Shown here: in pieces, positions 22,601 through 32,813 of the stretch
Layout: the number at the start of each line of letters is the position of its first letter
How positions within the stretch are numbered: position 1 is the first letter of the stretch
Source of the DNA: Ceratothoa steindachneri
Lineage: Eukaryota > Arthropoda > Malacostraca > Isopoda > Cymothoidae
Direction of reading: 5' to 3'
Assembly (NCBI GenBank): GCA_963969495.1
Contig: OZ018325.1
Coordinates: 200,481,946-200,545,945 of the forward strand
DNA length: 64,000 bases
The notes under the pieces: model-generated
What the model saw: the letters and a program-made list of their open reading frames with translations, nothing else
Database searches by the model: none
Told to the model about the DNA's origin: nothing
Position numbers and translations under genes: made by a program

Positions 22601-24667
22601 TGAATGAGTCCTTAATTTTATTTTCAGATCTCTGTATAATGATTGAAATTGCTATGCGCTCTTAGTGGGAATTTATTCAGTGCTGCTGTCCTCAATATTT
22701 AGAATTTATGGGGTTGAATATAGCAATCGTTTTTATCCGTGGGTCCTTTTTTTTTCTCGCCGTTTTTCCTCCATTCGTGTGGATAGAGTTAAGTATAAGG
22801 GTGAAAGGAGGGTCTTGCGCCACTAATAAAATGGATCTGGGTTTATTTGAACGTCTTATGCTGAATTTCATTTAAGGGCAGAATATTGACGGTTTTACCA
22901 CGGTTTTATCAGGCCTGGACAACTTCTTAAATCTTAAACGTATGTTTTGTTATATTTAAATAGAACCATAAAGTTTAAAAAGGTAAACTTTAAGAATTTA
23001 AAGATTTGGGGGGGGGGGGGGGTAAAAGTGCAATGCTTATTTCCCTTAAAGTTTTTAATGTCTATGGTTTGATTTTTTTGGCGGTGTATTATTATTAAGA
23101 AATGCGAACCAACGATAGCATCTCTCCTAGAAAGCGTTTGAAAGATTTTCTTTTTGTTTTTAATTTAAAACGAAAACCAACGAAAGCATTTCCCGCAAAG
23201 GGTTTGTGAGGCGAGATATGTAAATAAAGTGAAGAATGAGGGAAGCTAAACTGTGCGGAAGATAGATAATCAGTTAGGGCTCGTGATCCTCCAAATGTGA
23301 GCTGCAGTATGGTTGCCTAGTCAACTTTGCTGTTGTTGGTATCTGGAAGGTTTTGTTCCTTTCCCTCCCCAACATCCGCAGTTTGTCCTTTTTGGTATTG
23401 TGTTTTAAGTTCGAGGAATAGAAAGTCTACACACCTGCCCCTGCCCCTCTCCCCCCCCCATACGTGCGTTCGTTCGTGAAGACCTTGAAGATTGGGTAAG
23501 GAAAGAGGTTCAAGGCCTAAGGCCCGAGGAGGATATCGAGGGAAGGTCGATCCTACCGCAGGAAGCAAATTAAGACAAGTGCCATCCGGCGCGGATGCCT
23601 TCCTCCACATTGCTTGCAGACGATGACTGCGTTGTTCTCAAATGTGGAGGTTATGATCTAAGGAGGAGCTCGAAATATAGAGGATCCTTGAGGCTACAAG
23701 GAAGACCTATATCATTTGGTTAGATAGACAGGTTAGAAGATTGTCTATTGAGTCATTGTGTTATGGACTCGCTTTTTCCCTTGCACTAATTTCAACACTT
23801 GCAAACTTCTATTCAGCATTTTCCGACAGAGTTGTATACGTTAGTTTTTTCCTTTATTAATTAATGAAGTAAAAAAAACCGCATGCCTTGTTGTACCTCA
23901 ACGATCTTATGGATGTGCTCTTTGGTGTGCGCAGTTCCTTTGGATCTCTGATTTTTTTATGGCGTTGCCCTCCCCGGTGGCTGCCCCCCAAAATATGAAA
24001 TAAAAAAATGAATGGATCTTTGAAAATGGTTACCTGATAAAGAGTTTGACCTCGCTTTGCTAATCCTCTTTGGGATTTCAAAGCGTTGGCACAAGTGTAG
24101 ACGATGAGTTTTTCTTTAATCCTAAGAAGGTTAGAGTATTGAATGTTCGCTATGAAACCGATATAAATTATTACTTTCAGTTTGCTATTGATGAAGTAAT
24201 TTGAGGGTTTTTTTTAAATTGGTTCAACAATGTCCGCCAAACTTCGGTCTTTGATATTCATTGAAATGAAAATTAATCTTGTGATGGCACCGGACTTCCA
24301 TAAAACGCCACCCAAACAAAGCCATCTTAGTTTTCTTTCCAATTTCCTTATCCAACTTTTTTTTTTAAATCCTAAGTAATTTCTGGCTTCTTGGTGAAAA
24401 TAAAATAGCCTTGTTTTTTATAGTTTTACCGTACTTTTTTGCTATTATCCTTTAGAGAAAAATGACAAGATTTGTTTTTTTTTATGTTTTGGAAAACCAT
24501 AATCAATCCCTTTAACTAATTGGCATTCTTAAATAGGATTTTGTTCGCAGAATTTCTCTTTCCAAGTTCCTTCAGTAATTTGTTGTTATACTTTTTAGTT
24601 CGCTTGCTTTAGTTACCATAATAATCTTCTTTTTTTTATTATTGATGTTCACTTGATTAATTTCATC
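19646..24667. other. Non-coding AT-rich sequence
   Basis: Five kilobases without a recognisable gene. A run of 15 G lies at 23008-23022. Bases 23098-23320 resemble part of the window's right end (63590-64000) in motif order (CCAACGA.AGCAT, GCGGAAGATAG, GAGCTGCAGTA), so they belong to a weak dispersed repeat. The frame at 23317-23610 (-) matches nothing I know. Confidence 0.5.
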
Positions 24668-24740
24668 GGAGGTCCCGCTAGCCTAGTGAATGAGGCGCTA
24701 GAGCTAAGCCAACTTCTCGGGTGCGATTCCCGAGAGCTGA
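24668..24740 (+). mobile_element. tRNA-derived SINE head
   Basis: Contains an RNA polymerase III A-box-like TAGCCTAGTGAATGAGG (24679-24695) and, 24 bases after it, a B-box-like GGGTGCGATTCC (24719-24730), with a 6-bp T-stem (CTCGGG/CCCGAG). The 5' acceptor strand does not pair with the sequence after the T-arm, so this is not an intact tRNA gene. A GC-richer body follows to about 25060; its 3' end is not defined. Confidence 0.6.
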
Positions 24741-26380
24741 TTTGGAGTTCGCTGGGAGCAGTCGCATGTTGTCGGAGTACAATTGACGCAGGCAGCTACA
24801 TCATTCTCACGTCATAACACACCTAGCTAATCACAGTTGCTTCTTCCTCCTTTCTCTTTTCCGCACCCATTACTCAGGCGTCCCGGAATCTGCTGCTGAA
24901 GGGGCTACCTCACAGTACTGACGCCGAACGAGCCATGAAAGGTTCCTTGCTCGCTTTTGCTTGCAAAAAAGAACAAAGATTACCGATCTTCCTGCCCCAC
25001 CCCACGCACATCCCTTGAGGATCCGTGGTGGAAGCCACGGGCCTGCTAGCTATTGTTATTTTAATCTTTGTTGATTTCGCCCCGTAAAATCCTATGAGGA
25101 AATATCAAATATTATGTTAACTTCCAAGCCTACATGGTGCTGCTATAGTATGCAGTCGGTCTACGAGCAAGCGTGACGTCATTCATGGAAACGTGTATTA
25201 AAAAAGGACATGGCAAATTTTGCCCAAACAAAAATGGATGGCATTTTCCGAATATTCGTTTGCCGAAACTTGAGTCAAATTGCCATAAACTCTGCCAACC
25301 CTGTATATTTTTTAATTAAAAGTGAGCATATTTTGAGTTTAGTTGGTTTTGTGATGCTTAGATCTTCGTATTGGCAAAAAACACTTTTTTTTAATTAAGA
25401 TTTATACTGTCACTGTCAACTTTTAGTACTTTTTAATATAGTAAGTTTTAAGGTAGGCCGCATACTATACTAGCACTGCCTTCAGGAAGTATTTAAAAAC
25501 AAAGGCATAGGCATTCCATTGTAAAGGTTCGAACCTCCTTGCGAAGTTACCCCAAATTTTAATGTTTCTCGCTGAGGCCTCTGTCTTTATTGTGGCGATT
25601 AGGAGAAAGATGTACAAGCTGGTGAATTTGGATAGAGTGAGGCAGGGATGGGGGTGAAAAAAAGAGTGCGGCGGAGAATCCAGTCATGTTAAAAGCCACA
25701 CCTTTCCAACTGGACTAAAACGGGATGGGCGAACTCCCCCCTCCCCCCACCCAATATCCCAGCCATGGATGAATGGACGAAAGCTGCTAGTTGGCGACAA
25801 GCCTGCGAAATTACTCCGCCCAAGAAATTAATCGAGAGGATTGTAATGAAAGTTCCGAAAGGAATAACTATTAGGTTGTTTCAAGTACCACCCATAAACT
25901 CGTGTATGTATTTGTTCAATAAACCTTTTGGAGCAACTAGGCCATTCTCATTTGAAATCTCCAACTTTCTGAACGGGTTTTTATGGACGACTCAGAATTT
26001 GCATTTTATTGTGAAAAGTTTTTTTGGACGAAAAATTTCCAAGGAAAACAGCTATTTACTTCCCCACCTTTTGTTTTGTAATGTATTTAATTACGTAGCA
26101 GAGTAAACAATTCTTTTATATGAAAATATCTTCGCAGAGAAATCGCGGAATATATTCGCATTTCCCATTTCATTGTCTCTTTATGGATAGATGACGGCTA
26201 TCTGACTTCCTGAGGGAGCAGCGACAAGATCGGAAGAATTGGAAAGCTAGGCGGAAAGAAAGTAGGAGAGGTATATAGGACAAACCAACTACCACAAACT
26301 AGGCATTGGGATTCTCGAACCCTGTCACTATTCCATTACGGAAACAAGGAAGCATAGGGGCAAGGGACTAAGAGATAGTA
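24741..26380. other. SINE body candidate, then non-coding sequence
   Basis: 24741-25060 may be the SINE body. Beyond that I see no gene. A 113-codon frame at 25765-26106 (+) matches nothing known to me. Confidence 0.4.
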
Positions 26381-26855
26381 CGAGGGGTGGTCAATATCAC
26401 ATGGAAGTGTTATCAACATCATCCACGACAATTTGGCCATGACCAAGGTCTCTGCCCGTTGGGTCCCTAGAAACCTCACGAAACCTCACGCCCCATGATC
26501 GACTTCAACGTCGTCAAAATCCACAAGGCCAGAGTTGCACAAGCTGCCCTGCGCGAGTGCGGATTCGAGGAGCTCAACCATCCCCCTTTACAGTCCACAC
26601 ACATCTGGCCCCCAGCGACTACTCTTTATTCCACCAGCTCAAAGCTGCACTGCGTGGACGCCGGTTTGGGGACGATGAAGATGTCCAGCTCGCCGTCCAG
26701 GAGTGGATTGAACAACAGTCGGCAATTCGAAGCCTCAGGGACAAGTGGCGCAAGTGCATTGAAGTCGAGGGTAGTTATATTGAAAAATAATAAAACACTT
26801 TTCTTCATATCTCGTTTCCTTATATTCGAATTGCAAAACTTATTGACCGCCCCGG
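26381..26855 (+). mobile_element. Mariner deletion derivative (MITE-like), 475 bp
   Basis: Left end CGAGGGGTGGTCAATA and right end TATTGACCGCCCCGG form inverted repeats, and both ends are flanked by TA (26379-26380, 26856-26857). The inside holds the end of the transposase N-terminal domain (KVSARWVPRNL near 26440) fused to its C-terminus. About two thirds of the gene is absent. It would need transposase supplied in trans to move. Confidence 0.8.
26430..26790 (+). pseudogene. Mariner (DD34D) transposase remnant
   Basis: Two blocks remain. KVSARWVPRNLT comes from the end of the helix-turn-helix domain. HKARVAQAALRECGFEELNHPP, then LAPSDYSLFHQLKAALRGR, comes from the catalytic C-terminus. LAPSDY holds the third catalytic Asp of mariner. 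The first two catalytic Asp lie in or at the deletion. The terminal frame (26557-26790) ends in EVEGSYIEK, a usual mariner C-terminus. A frameshift separates the two catalytic blocks. Confidence 0.85.
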
Positions 26856-27607
26856 TAATAACAAGTCAGCTCTATCGCTCCCTCCCTCTGAAGAAATGTT
26901 TAACTTGCACTGCTTCACTTCGTGTCTGTCCTACGAAGAAAGTGTGAATAATGATTTTTCTAAATGGCTATTGCTTACAGCCCCTCCCCCCTACTTTATA
27001 GTTGGTGATTAAAATAGATTTATTCCTTTAAATTGACCCCGTAAGAGGCGCGGCGATTTGCCTTCCTGGCCGCCGTGCTGACGGGATTCAGCGCCCGTCC
27101 GGCCCAGCTTAGCCTCTTCTCCTTCTTTCACACAGCCCGTGTTTCTCCCCTACTTCCTCACTTCTCCTACAACCTCTCCCACAACTTTCTCTGGTCGGCC
27201 TCTATTTTCATAGGGTAGATGCCAACTATCCCGGATCGGGGCTGAGAGGTTTTTAACAACCTACTTCATCTCCACCCATACCTTCATCACACCCCCTTTC
27301 CTTCTCACTTCACACTCGATCCTTTTTACGCCCTGCCGAAGGGCTGCCAGGTCACCAGGCGGGAGGGGGCGGCCTAAAATGGCGGCACCTGGCTTACGCA
27401 CCCATGCAGAGCGGGCTACTGTGAGAGGTGATTAGCGTGTGCATCTCGTGAAAAGACTAGGGTCTCCCCCCCTGCCCGAGGATGAAAAGTTAAAAAAAAA
27501 CCCTCTTCCCCTCACCATCGAGGAGCCGCTTTCGGGCAACTCCACTGAAAAAATGGAGGTCGCCCCCCCCCCCCTCTGTCCTTTCACAGGGTAACCTCTA
27601 AAATTCT

Positions 27608-29451
27608 TTGACCGCAGAGGAGGCTTACTCCTCTCCTTTGCCTACGGGTATAGGGGACTCCCCCTCACCCCCTTTTCTAGAGGTAGACTCGGGTGCTTCC
27701 CTCTTTCCAGCGGCAGTCCCCCCCTTTACTTTCCGAGGGGACTGCCAAGAAAGGCAGCCCATAACCAACCGCTCCCAATTTAAGCAGCTCGGTAGGAAAA
27801 AAACCCTTAAGGGGGAGAGGGAAGTCAGGGCCCAACGGTCGCTTCCCTCAAAAGACATGCTGGCTCGAATATTAAAGCTAGCGGATGTCAAGGCACGTGC
27901 CCCCCTAACCCGACTAGAGAGACCGCTCCCAATGGGACCTGGGATGGCCACATGGACCTCCCCCCCCCCCCGAGATAGACATGGTCCTGAGGCAACCCAG
28001 TCTCAGACGGTAGGGCCTTCCATGGGGAAAAATCCGGGTTCGGCGCCAAGCACCGAAAACGAATCTGCCCCTATGCAAGATCTTCCTCAAAAGTCATGGG
28101 TCTCCAAGGCAGTACAAGGAGGGGAGGGATTTCCTCCTCTGGCTGGTGCTCCTGCGACCGCCAGCGCCTTCTCTATCTCGGAGAAGGACCTTGCTGAGGC
28201 CAGGCCATCTGGCCTGGGGGCTCCTGCCGGCGCAGGGGTGAAGCGGATTCATTCCCCGCCATTCTCTCATAAGATGAAAAAAAAAGACTCGGGGGCTGCT
28301 CTCCATCTGAGGGGACGGATGGGTCTGCTACTTCGGTAGGCGACCAAGCCAAGATTGGCACGTCCGGCCGCGCTCCCCGCCCCCCGGGTGCGGAGTCCCT
28401 GACAATGACTAAAAGTACAAATGCATAGAGCGGAGCTTCGATTAGGTCGGGGCCCCTCATTCAGAGATTACCCGGCGTTTTCGAGCCCGCTGGCTTCAAA
28501 CGCTTCCTGGTTATTCGCTCCACTGATGGCAGCATGTTAGGTAAGGGCAACATGATCCATCAGAGGAGAGCTTTAGCTAGTGTGATTGGTAGAGAGCCGA
28601 AGGTGACCCGTTTCTTGGGCGGGAGCCTTCTGGCGAATACGTCGAATCCTTCCGAGACGGCCATGATTTGTGTCCTTCAGACACTTGATGGCACACCTGT
28701 GAGTGTTACGCCGCACTCTACCATGAACTTCGTAGTTTATGCGAGGAAATTCGTCGACTACTCCATAGAGGACATCATCTCTGTGATGAAAAAACAGGGA
28801 GGGGCCTCGAGACCTACCCCTACATTCTTCGTCACGATCGACTGTGACAAGCACCATGAGTCGGTGCCTGCTGGTTGGTATCGCTACTGCGTGAAGGCAT
28901 TCGTGGCACTGCCACGGAAGTTCTATTACTGCCACTGCCTCGGCCACACTAATCGCTCCTGTCGACGTGCAAAGTCGGGTTTACCCGAAATCTGTGTAAG
29001 TTGCTCCAAGGACGCACACGATATGTCCAAATCGCGTGTGGCCAAGTGTGTCAATTGCGGAGAGCCGCACCCCGCTTCTTCGAAGCAATGTGGTGCGTAT
29101 CTCCTTGAGAAGGAAATCCTGGCCGTTCAGGCTCAGGATCGTGTCTTATTTCGCGAGGCTAAGGACTTTTTCCTGGCGCGCCCGGCGCTGCCTGCGACGT
29201 CCTGTGCCCCGAAGTTGAAAAAGACACCCTCTGCTCCTGGCCCCTCCAGGCCTAAGAGTACGGTCGCTTCCGCGTCCATTCGGAACCCTTCTGCGGGTTC
29301 TACCCACCCCGGGCGCTCCCATGGTAAAGCTGGTGGGACAGTGTCCACACCCCGCCCCGGCCAAAACCAGGGCTTCCCTCCTTCACCTAGCATGACCGTT
29401 TCCGGTAAGGCGAAACGGCCACGCACCTCCACCGAGTCGTTAGACTCATAG
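27608..29451 (+). pseudogene. ORF1 (Gag-like protein) of copy F, broken
   Basis: The RNA-binding ORF1 protein of the element, which would package its RNA. The first 243 codons are low-complexity, rich in Pro, Ser and charged residues. At an A9 run near 28275 the frame must change to stay aligned with the rest. An in-frame TAG near 28427 follows. Then comes the conserved Gag part, open to 29451. No ATG marks the start of the first frame, so the true start is unknown. Two lesions in about 610 codons mean the copy is only moderately old. Confidence 0.7.
28534..29451 (+). CDS. Gag-like zinc-knuckle protein (ORF1 C-terminal 305 codons)
   Basis: Open from an ATG at 28534. It starts within a conserved block that begins further upstream in the same frame (FKRFLVIRSTDGSMLG). 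VTPHSTMNF at residues 58-66 matches the VTPH..LN block of insect and crustacean non-LTR Gag proteins. Zinc knuckles follow: YCHCLGHTNRSCRR (about residues 132-145), CVSCSKDAHDMSKSRVAKC (about 152-170), then CVNCGEPHPASSKQC. The last is followed by EKEILAVQ and FREAKDFF, a typical end of I-type Gag. The tail is Pro/Ser-rich with basic runs. Most likely an upstream-truncated reading of ORF1 rather than a protein in its own right. Confidence 0.7.
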   Translation: MLGKGNMIHQRRALASVIGREPKVTRFLGGSLLANTSNPSETAMICVLQTLDGTPVSVTPHSTMNFVVYARKFVDYSIEDIISVMKKQGGASRPTPTFFVTIDCDKHHESVPAGWYRYCVKAFVALPRKFYYCHCLGHTNRSCRRAKSGLPEICVSCSKDAHDMSKSRVAKCVNCGEPHPASSKQCGAYLLEKEILAVQAQDRVLFREAKDFFLARPALPATSCAPKLKKTPSAPGPSRPKSTVASASIRNPSAGSTHPGRSHGKAGGTVSTPRPGQNQGFPPSPSMTVSGKAKRPRTSTESLDS

Positions 29452-29532
29452 GAGGGAACACCCCTGAAGTTGGTTGCCGCCATCATCCGGGGTTCGTAAA
29501 GCTGCACCCCGAAAGGAGGACACCACTAAACC

Positions 29533-30018
29533 AGGGTGTCTACTGCCCTTGAAATCCTTGAAAACTCGTTGAATTTGATGAAAAAGGTATATGGTCCTTG
29601 AATTTAAAAAATAAATCATTGAGTGATTGTTCAAATGATTTTTCGAATTGACTATTTATATACTTTTTAATGTCTATTAGGAAAATAGTAATATTTAAGT
29701 TAATCTACTCACTAATGTGAGTGAACATATGTATGCTTTGGATGCATTGTATTTTATGATGGATGCTCGCTATACTTGTGTGACTGTCGCTTGGATACCT
29801 TGTTCTTGTTTTTTGGGGGGTTGATTTTGGTTATGTTTTGCTTATAACCCATTTTATCCTTAAATACCTCACCTTCATCAATGTCCCATAATGTTTATTG
29901 CACTTTTATAATTTAAAGAAAAAAAACTGGCCTCAACGCTTCCTTGATTATTTTTTTCAAAGTCCTTGAAAACCTTGAAAATTCCTTGAATTCAAATCAC
30001 CAAACAAGTAGACACCCT
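29533..30018. mobile_element. AT-rich MITE between ORF1 and ORF2 of copy F
   Basis: A 486-bp AT-rich insert in GC-rich sequence. Its ends are a perfect 12-bp inverted repeat (AGGGTGTCTACT / AGTAGACACCCT). Next to each end lie clusters of CTTGAA-type motifs (CCTTGAAATCCTTGAAAAC on the left, CCTTGAAAACCTTGAAAAT on the right). No clear target-site duplication is visible. No coding capacity. It separates the ORF1 stop from the endonuclease. Confidence 0.75.
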
Positions 30019-30077
30019 TTAAAGGAGCTTCGGCTCCTTCGCCCACGCCCAGTGGTGGGCTGGGTGTCTCGGAGACA

Positions 30078-30860
30078 GTGGATCCTCGAAAAGAGGGCCC
30101 CCGCATCTCCTCCGAGCTAGGCCTGGAGGCCATATTTCTTCAATGGAATTGCCGCGGACTCCCAGCCAACTGGAAGGAGTTGCGGACGCTCGTCTCATCA
30201 CGTTATCCGTTAGCTATCTTTTTGCAGGAGACCATGGCTGGGCGCATGCCCCCTGCCCACCCTGCCGAGGTATAAGGGTTTTACGACCTCACCACCACGG
30301 GATGGGGGCCGGGTGTGGGGATGTTCGATTTACACCCGGCATGATGTCTCCGTTCTTCTCTTCGCTTTAGATACCTCCTTTCAGTCAGTAGCTGTGCAGC
30401 TGCACCTTGATAGGAGGTATACTGTTATTTCCGCGCACACTCCCCCATCAGCCGTCATCGACGCGGGGAACTTTTGCTGCGTCGTGGCACGTTTGCCGAT
30501 GCCTTTTCTCTTGCTCGGAGATCTAAATGGTAGACACCCCCTCTGGGGAGACTACTCTATTAATTCCCCGGGGTCAAGTCCTTGCCGACATGATCGACGA
30601 CCTTGAGATGGGTGTCCTAAATGGGGATGAGTTTACACATCACTGTACGATTACCGCTTCATTTTCCTGGTTCGATCTATCTTTGTGCTCTCCGGATGCA
30701 CAGCCTGATTTTGATTGGGAGGGGGGGGGGGGTGTTCGATGACCTCCATGGTAGTGATCATTTTCCCGTTTAAATATAATTTTCTGAGCCGCTGCCTCCC
30801 CCCGAAAGCCCGCCCCGATGGTGATTGGCGCGGGCACGGTGGTCTGCGTTTCAGGAAATG
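30078..30860 (+). pseudogene. APE endonuclease domain, copy F
   Basis: This domain would nick target DNA to prime reverse transcription. Across three frames the ordered active-site blocks are visible: FLQWNCRGLP (catalytic Asn) and FLQET (catalytic Glu) in the first frame; LLLGDLNGRHPLWGD (Asp, Asn) near 30500-30545; WFDLSLCSP near 30671; and GSDHFPV (terminal Ser-Asp-His) near 30750-30770. A run of 12 G at 30720-30731 coincides with one of the frame changes. The catalytic set is complete but the frame is broken at least twice. Confidence 0.8.
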
Positions 30861-30999
30861 ACTGAATTTTCTTATCTTAGTCGAGGAGTTAAGGTCGGTA
30901 GATGAGGCCGTTGAGTTCTTCTCGAGCAACCTCATCGCCGCGGGCCTAACTACTATTCCTAGAAGGTCTGGCCGTTTTTCACGCCAATCACTCCTGTGG

Positions 31000-31690
31000 T
31001 GGTCATCCGAGTGTGAGACGGCCCTCAAGCAGAAGCGTTATGCCTACATGCGCTATAAGAGCCGCCCGAACAATTTCACTGTCGGTCAATTTCGTCGAGC
31101 TAGGGCTAGGTTCCGGTATATTTCGAAGCACTCCCGCCGCTCTTCTTTGCGGGCATACGTGTCTTCACTTAACGGGAAGACCCCTCTAGCAGAGGTGTGG
31201 AAGCGAGTCAAAAGCAATCGGGGCAAGTTCTCGCAGGATCTCCCCCTCGTTCTCCAGTAGAATTGGACCGCGTCCGTGGCAGAATCCTTTGCGACCGCTT
31301 TCTCCGCATTCTCCAGCCGGGATGCTGCTCCACCAGCATTCAATGCACGTCGCGATGTCGCGCAAGGCCGCCGGCTTGACTTTATCTCCAGAGGCCTTCC
31401 CCTGGCTACCGGTGCCTTCCGCACTTCCCCCAATGGGAACCTACTTGTCGTTCCTGGGGATATGCCACTCGCTTTACGCCGTTCACAGTGCATTATTCAT
31501 CTGCACGCGCGAGCCCGTCGCCTCCCTCAGCCTCCAACTGCTCTCACTGCGTCCGCAGCTGATTTCGACGGTGCCTATGCCACCGAGAGACGCCAGTCAT
31601 ACCCTAAGCCCTTTGGGTTTAGGGCTAGGAAACTCCTTCGAGAGCTAGGTATAGCTCTTGGCCCGGTAGCGCCCTTGGTTCTGCCCAGGA
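31000..31690 (+). pseudogene. ORF2 linker regions with RT core deleted, copy F
   Basis: 31000-31400 is the region between endonuclease and RT, shared with copy A (4640-4850). 31480-31680 is the region between RT and RNase H, shared with copy D (17050-17290). Between them the approximately 900 bases of RT seen in copies A, B and D are absent: there is no YRPIS, GVPQ or YVDD block. One frame runs through the junction from 31276 to 31989, so the deletion did not interrupt local coding. Confidence 0.7.
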
Positions 31691-31734
31691 CGCCACCCTC
31701 GAGGGTACCACCTTTGGCTATTTGTCGCCACTCC

Positions 31735-32210
31735 TCTGCTCCCAAAGCTTGTACTGCGCCGGCAGTATTGCGTTCGACCTTTTTGGAGCACACCTCGTGT
31801 CACGGTGGAACCGTGAGAATGTATACGGATTACTCCAAGTCCCAAGAGGGGTCGGCTTCCACGCCCTATTCCCTCTGTTTGAAGTCAGCGGGGGTCCGCC
31901 AGGCGCTGCGTCTGTCTTCACGGCCGAGCTGGTGGCAATACACCACTCGGTACCGGAGATTACGCGACGTGCCCGGTTCGAAGACCTGATTGTGATTTAT
32001 AGCGACTCTCGGGCCATTGGAATTTTGTCACATCCTGTTTTGCGATATCCGTGACGCCACAGTTTTGGCAAGCCGGGCGGTGGTCGAGATTATCTTCTCC
32101 TGGGTTCCTAGACATGTAGGAATTGCGGGTAATGAGCGCGCCAAAGAGTCCGCGAGGACTCGTCGCCTGGACCAGCGTTTCGCTCTTCCTCACACTGACT
32201 ACATGGCAGG
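31735..32210 (+). pseudogene. RNase H domain, copy F
   Basis: Blocks in order, in shifted frames: VRMYTDYSKS (first Asp; the usual Gly after it is Tyr), FTAELVAIHHS (Glu), IYSDSRAI (third acidic residue), then VEIIFSWVPRHVGIAGNERAKESA. Functional RNases H of this type usually have GNExAD, so the last acidic residue here is Lys. About 15 residues after YSDSRAI are missing relative to copy E. Confidence 0.8.
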
Positions 32211-32813
32211 AATACGGGCAGGTCTCCGGGCTGTTTTGCAAAGAAGATGGGAGACGATCGAAGGGAACTTAAAGTTGCGTACCATTGCTCCGCGACTTTT
32301 TCCATGGACCTACCCTCCAATGCTGCTAAGGCTTCAGGTTGCTTCTGTCGTCTCCGAATTGGACACACTCGCGGGACGCACCGCCATTTGATGGAGCGCT
32401 CGCCTGCGCCCTACTACGAAGACTGCGTTGTCCTCCAGACTCTTCGGCACCTTCTTGTTGAATGTCCCTGTCTGGGCGATCTTCGCGTACGTTACTGCTT
32501 ATCCCGTGTACTCGGGACGAGTTCGTGCACATTGACTTATGGACTCTGACATTTTGGAGGAGGTCGGCCTTCTCGTTTTTTTTTAACTAGGTTGTTTTTT
32601 TTTTGTTGTTTTCTCTGTAGGTCGCACGTCCCTGAGCCGTGGGGAGGTGGACCTTCCCCCGAGGCTGCAGCCTGCTTCCTGCTTGTTGCCTTTTTTCTTT
32701 TTTATTGTTTTCGTTTGTTATTATTCTAAAGTAGCCTAATACTTGGCTGTCGTGGTGAGTACTACGACGTATGCCCAAGTAGGCAGTCACCACATGGGCT
32801 CCTAAAAGAAAAA
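32211..32813 (+). other. ORF2 C-terminal block and 3' UTR, copy F
   Basis: RIGHTRGTHRHLMER, then CVVLQTLRHLLVECPCL, form the terminal Cys/His-like block (about 32350-32500). The 3' UTR from about 32550 is T-rich with a GC-rich patch at 32630-32680. It ends with CCTAATACTTGGCTG, then GCCCAAGTAGGCAGTCACC. Copies C, E and G end in the same way, so this is the 3' signature of the family, presumably bound by the RT. Confidence 0.75.

Larger units (their letters stand above)
27040..32813 (+). mobile_element. I-like non-LTR retrotransposon, copy F (most complete)
   Basis: Ordered parts: 5' UTR (about 27040-27600), ORF1 (27608-29451), a MITE insertion (29533-30018), APE endonuclease (30078-30860), linker, RNase H and C-terminal block, and a 3' UTR ending near 32813 with GCCCAAGTAGGCAGTCACC. 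The RT core is missing: sequence homologous to the pre-RT region (31048-31400) runs into sequence homologous to the RT-RNase H linker (31480-31680), while copies A, B and D carry the RT. The GC-rich composition contrasts with the AT-rich flanks. The 5' border is uncertain. Confidence 0.8.

Noticed and set aside
23560..23640. RT catalytic box (LADDDCVVL) on the + strand
   Set aside because: No other RT block lies at the expected distance on either side, so a single short match is not enough.
25765..26106. 113-codon frame as a host gene exon
   Set aside because: No recognised domain, no splice-site pattern that links it to another exon, AT-driven composition at its end.
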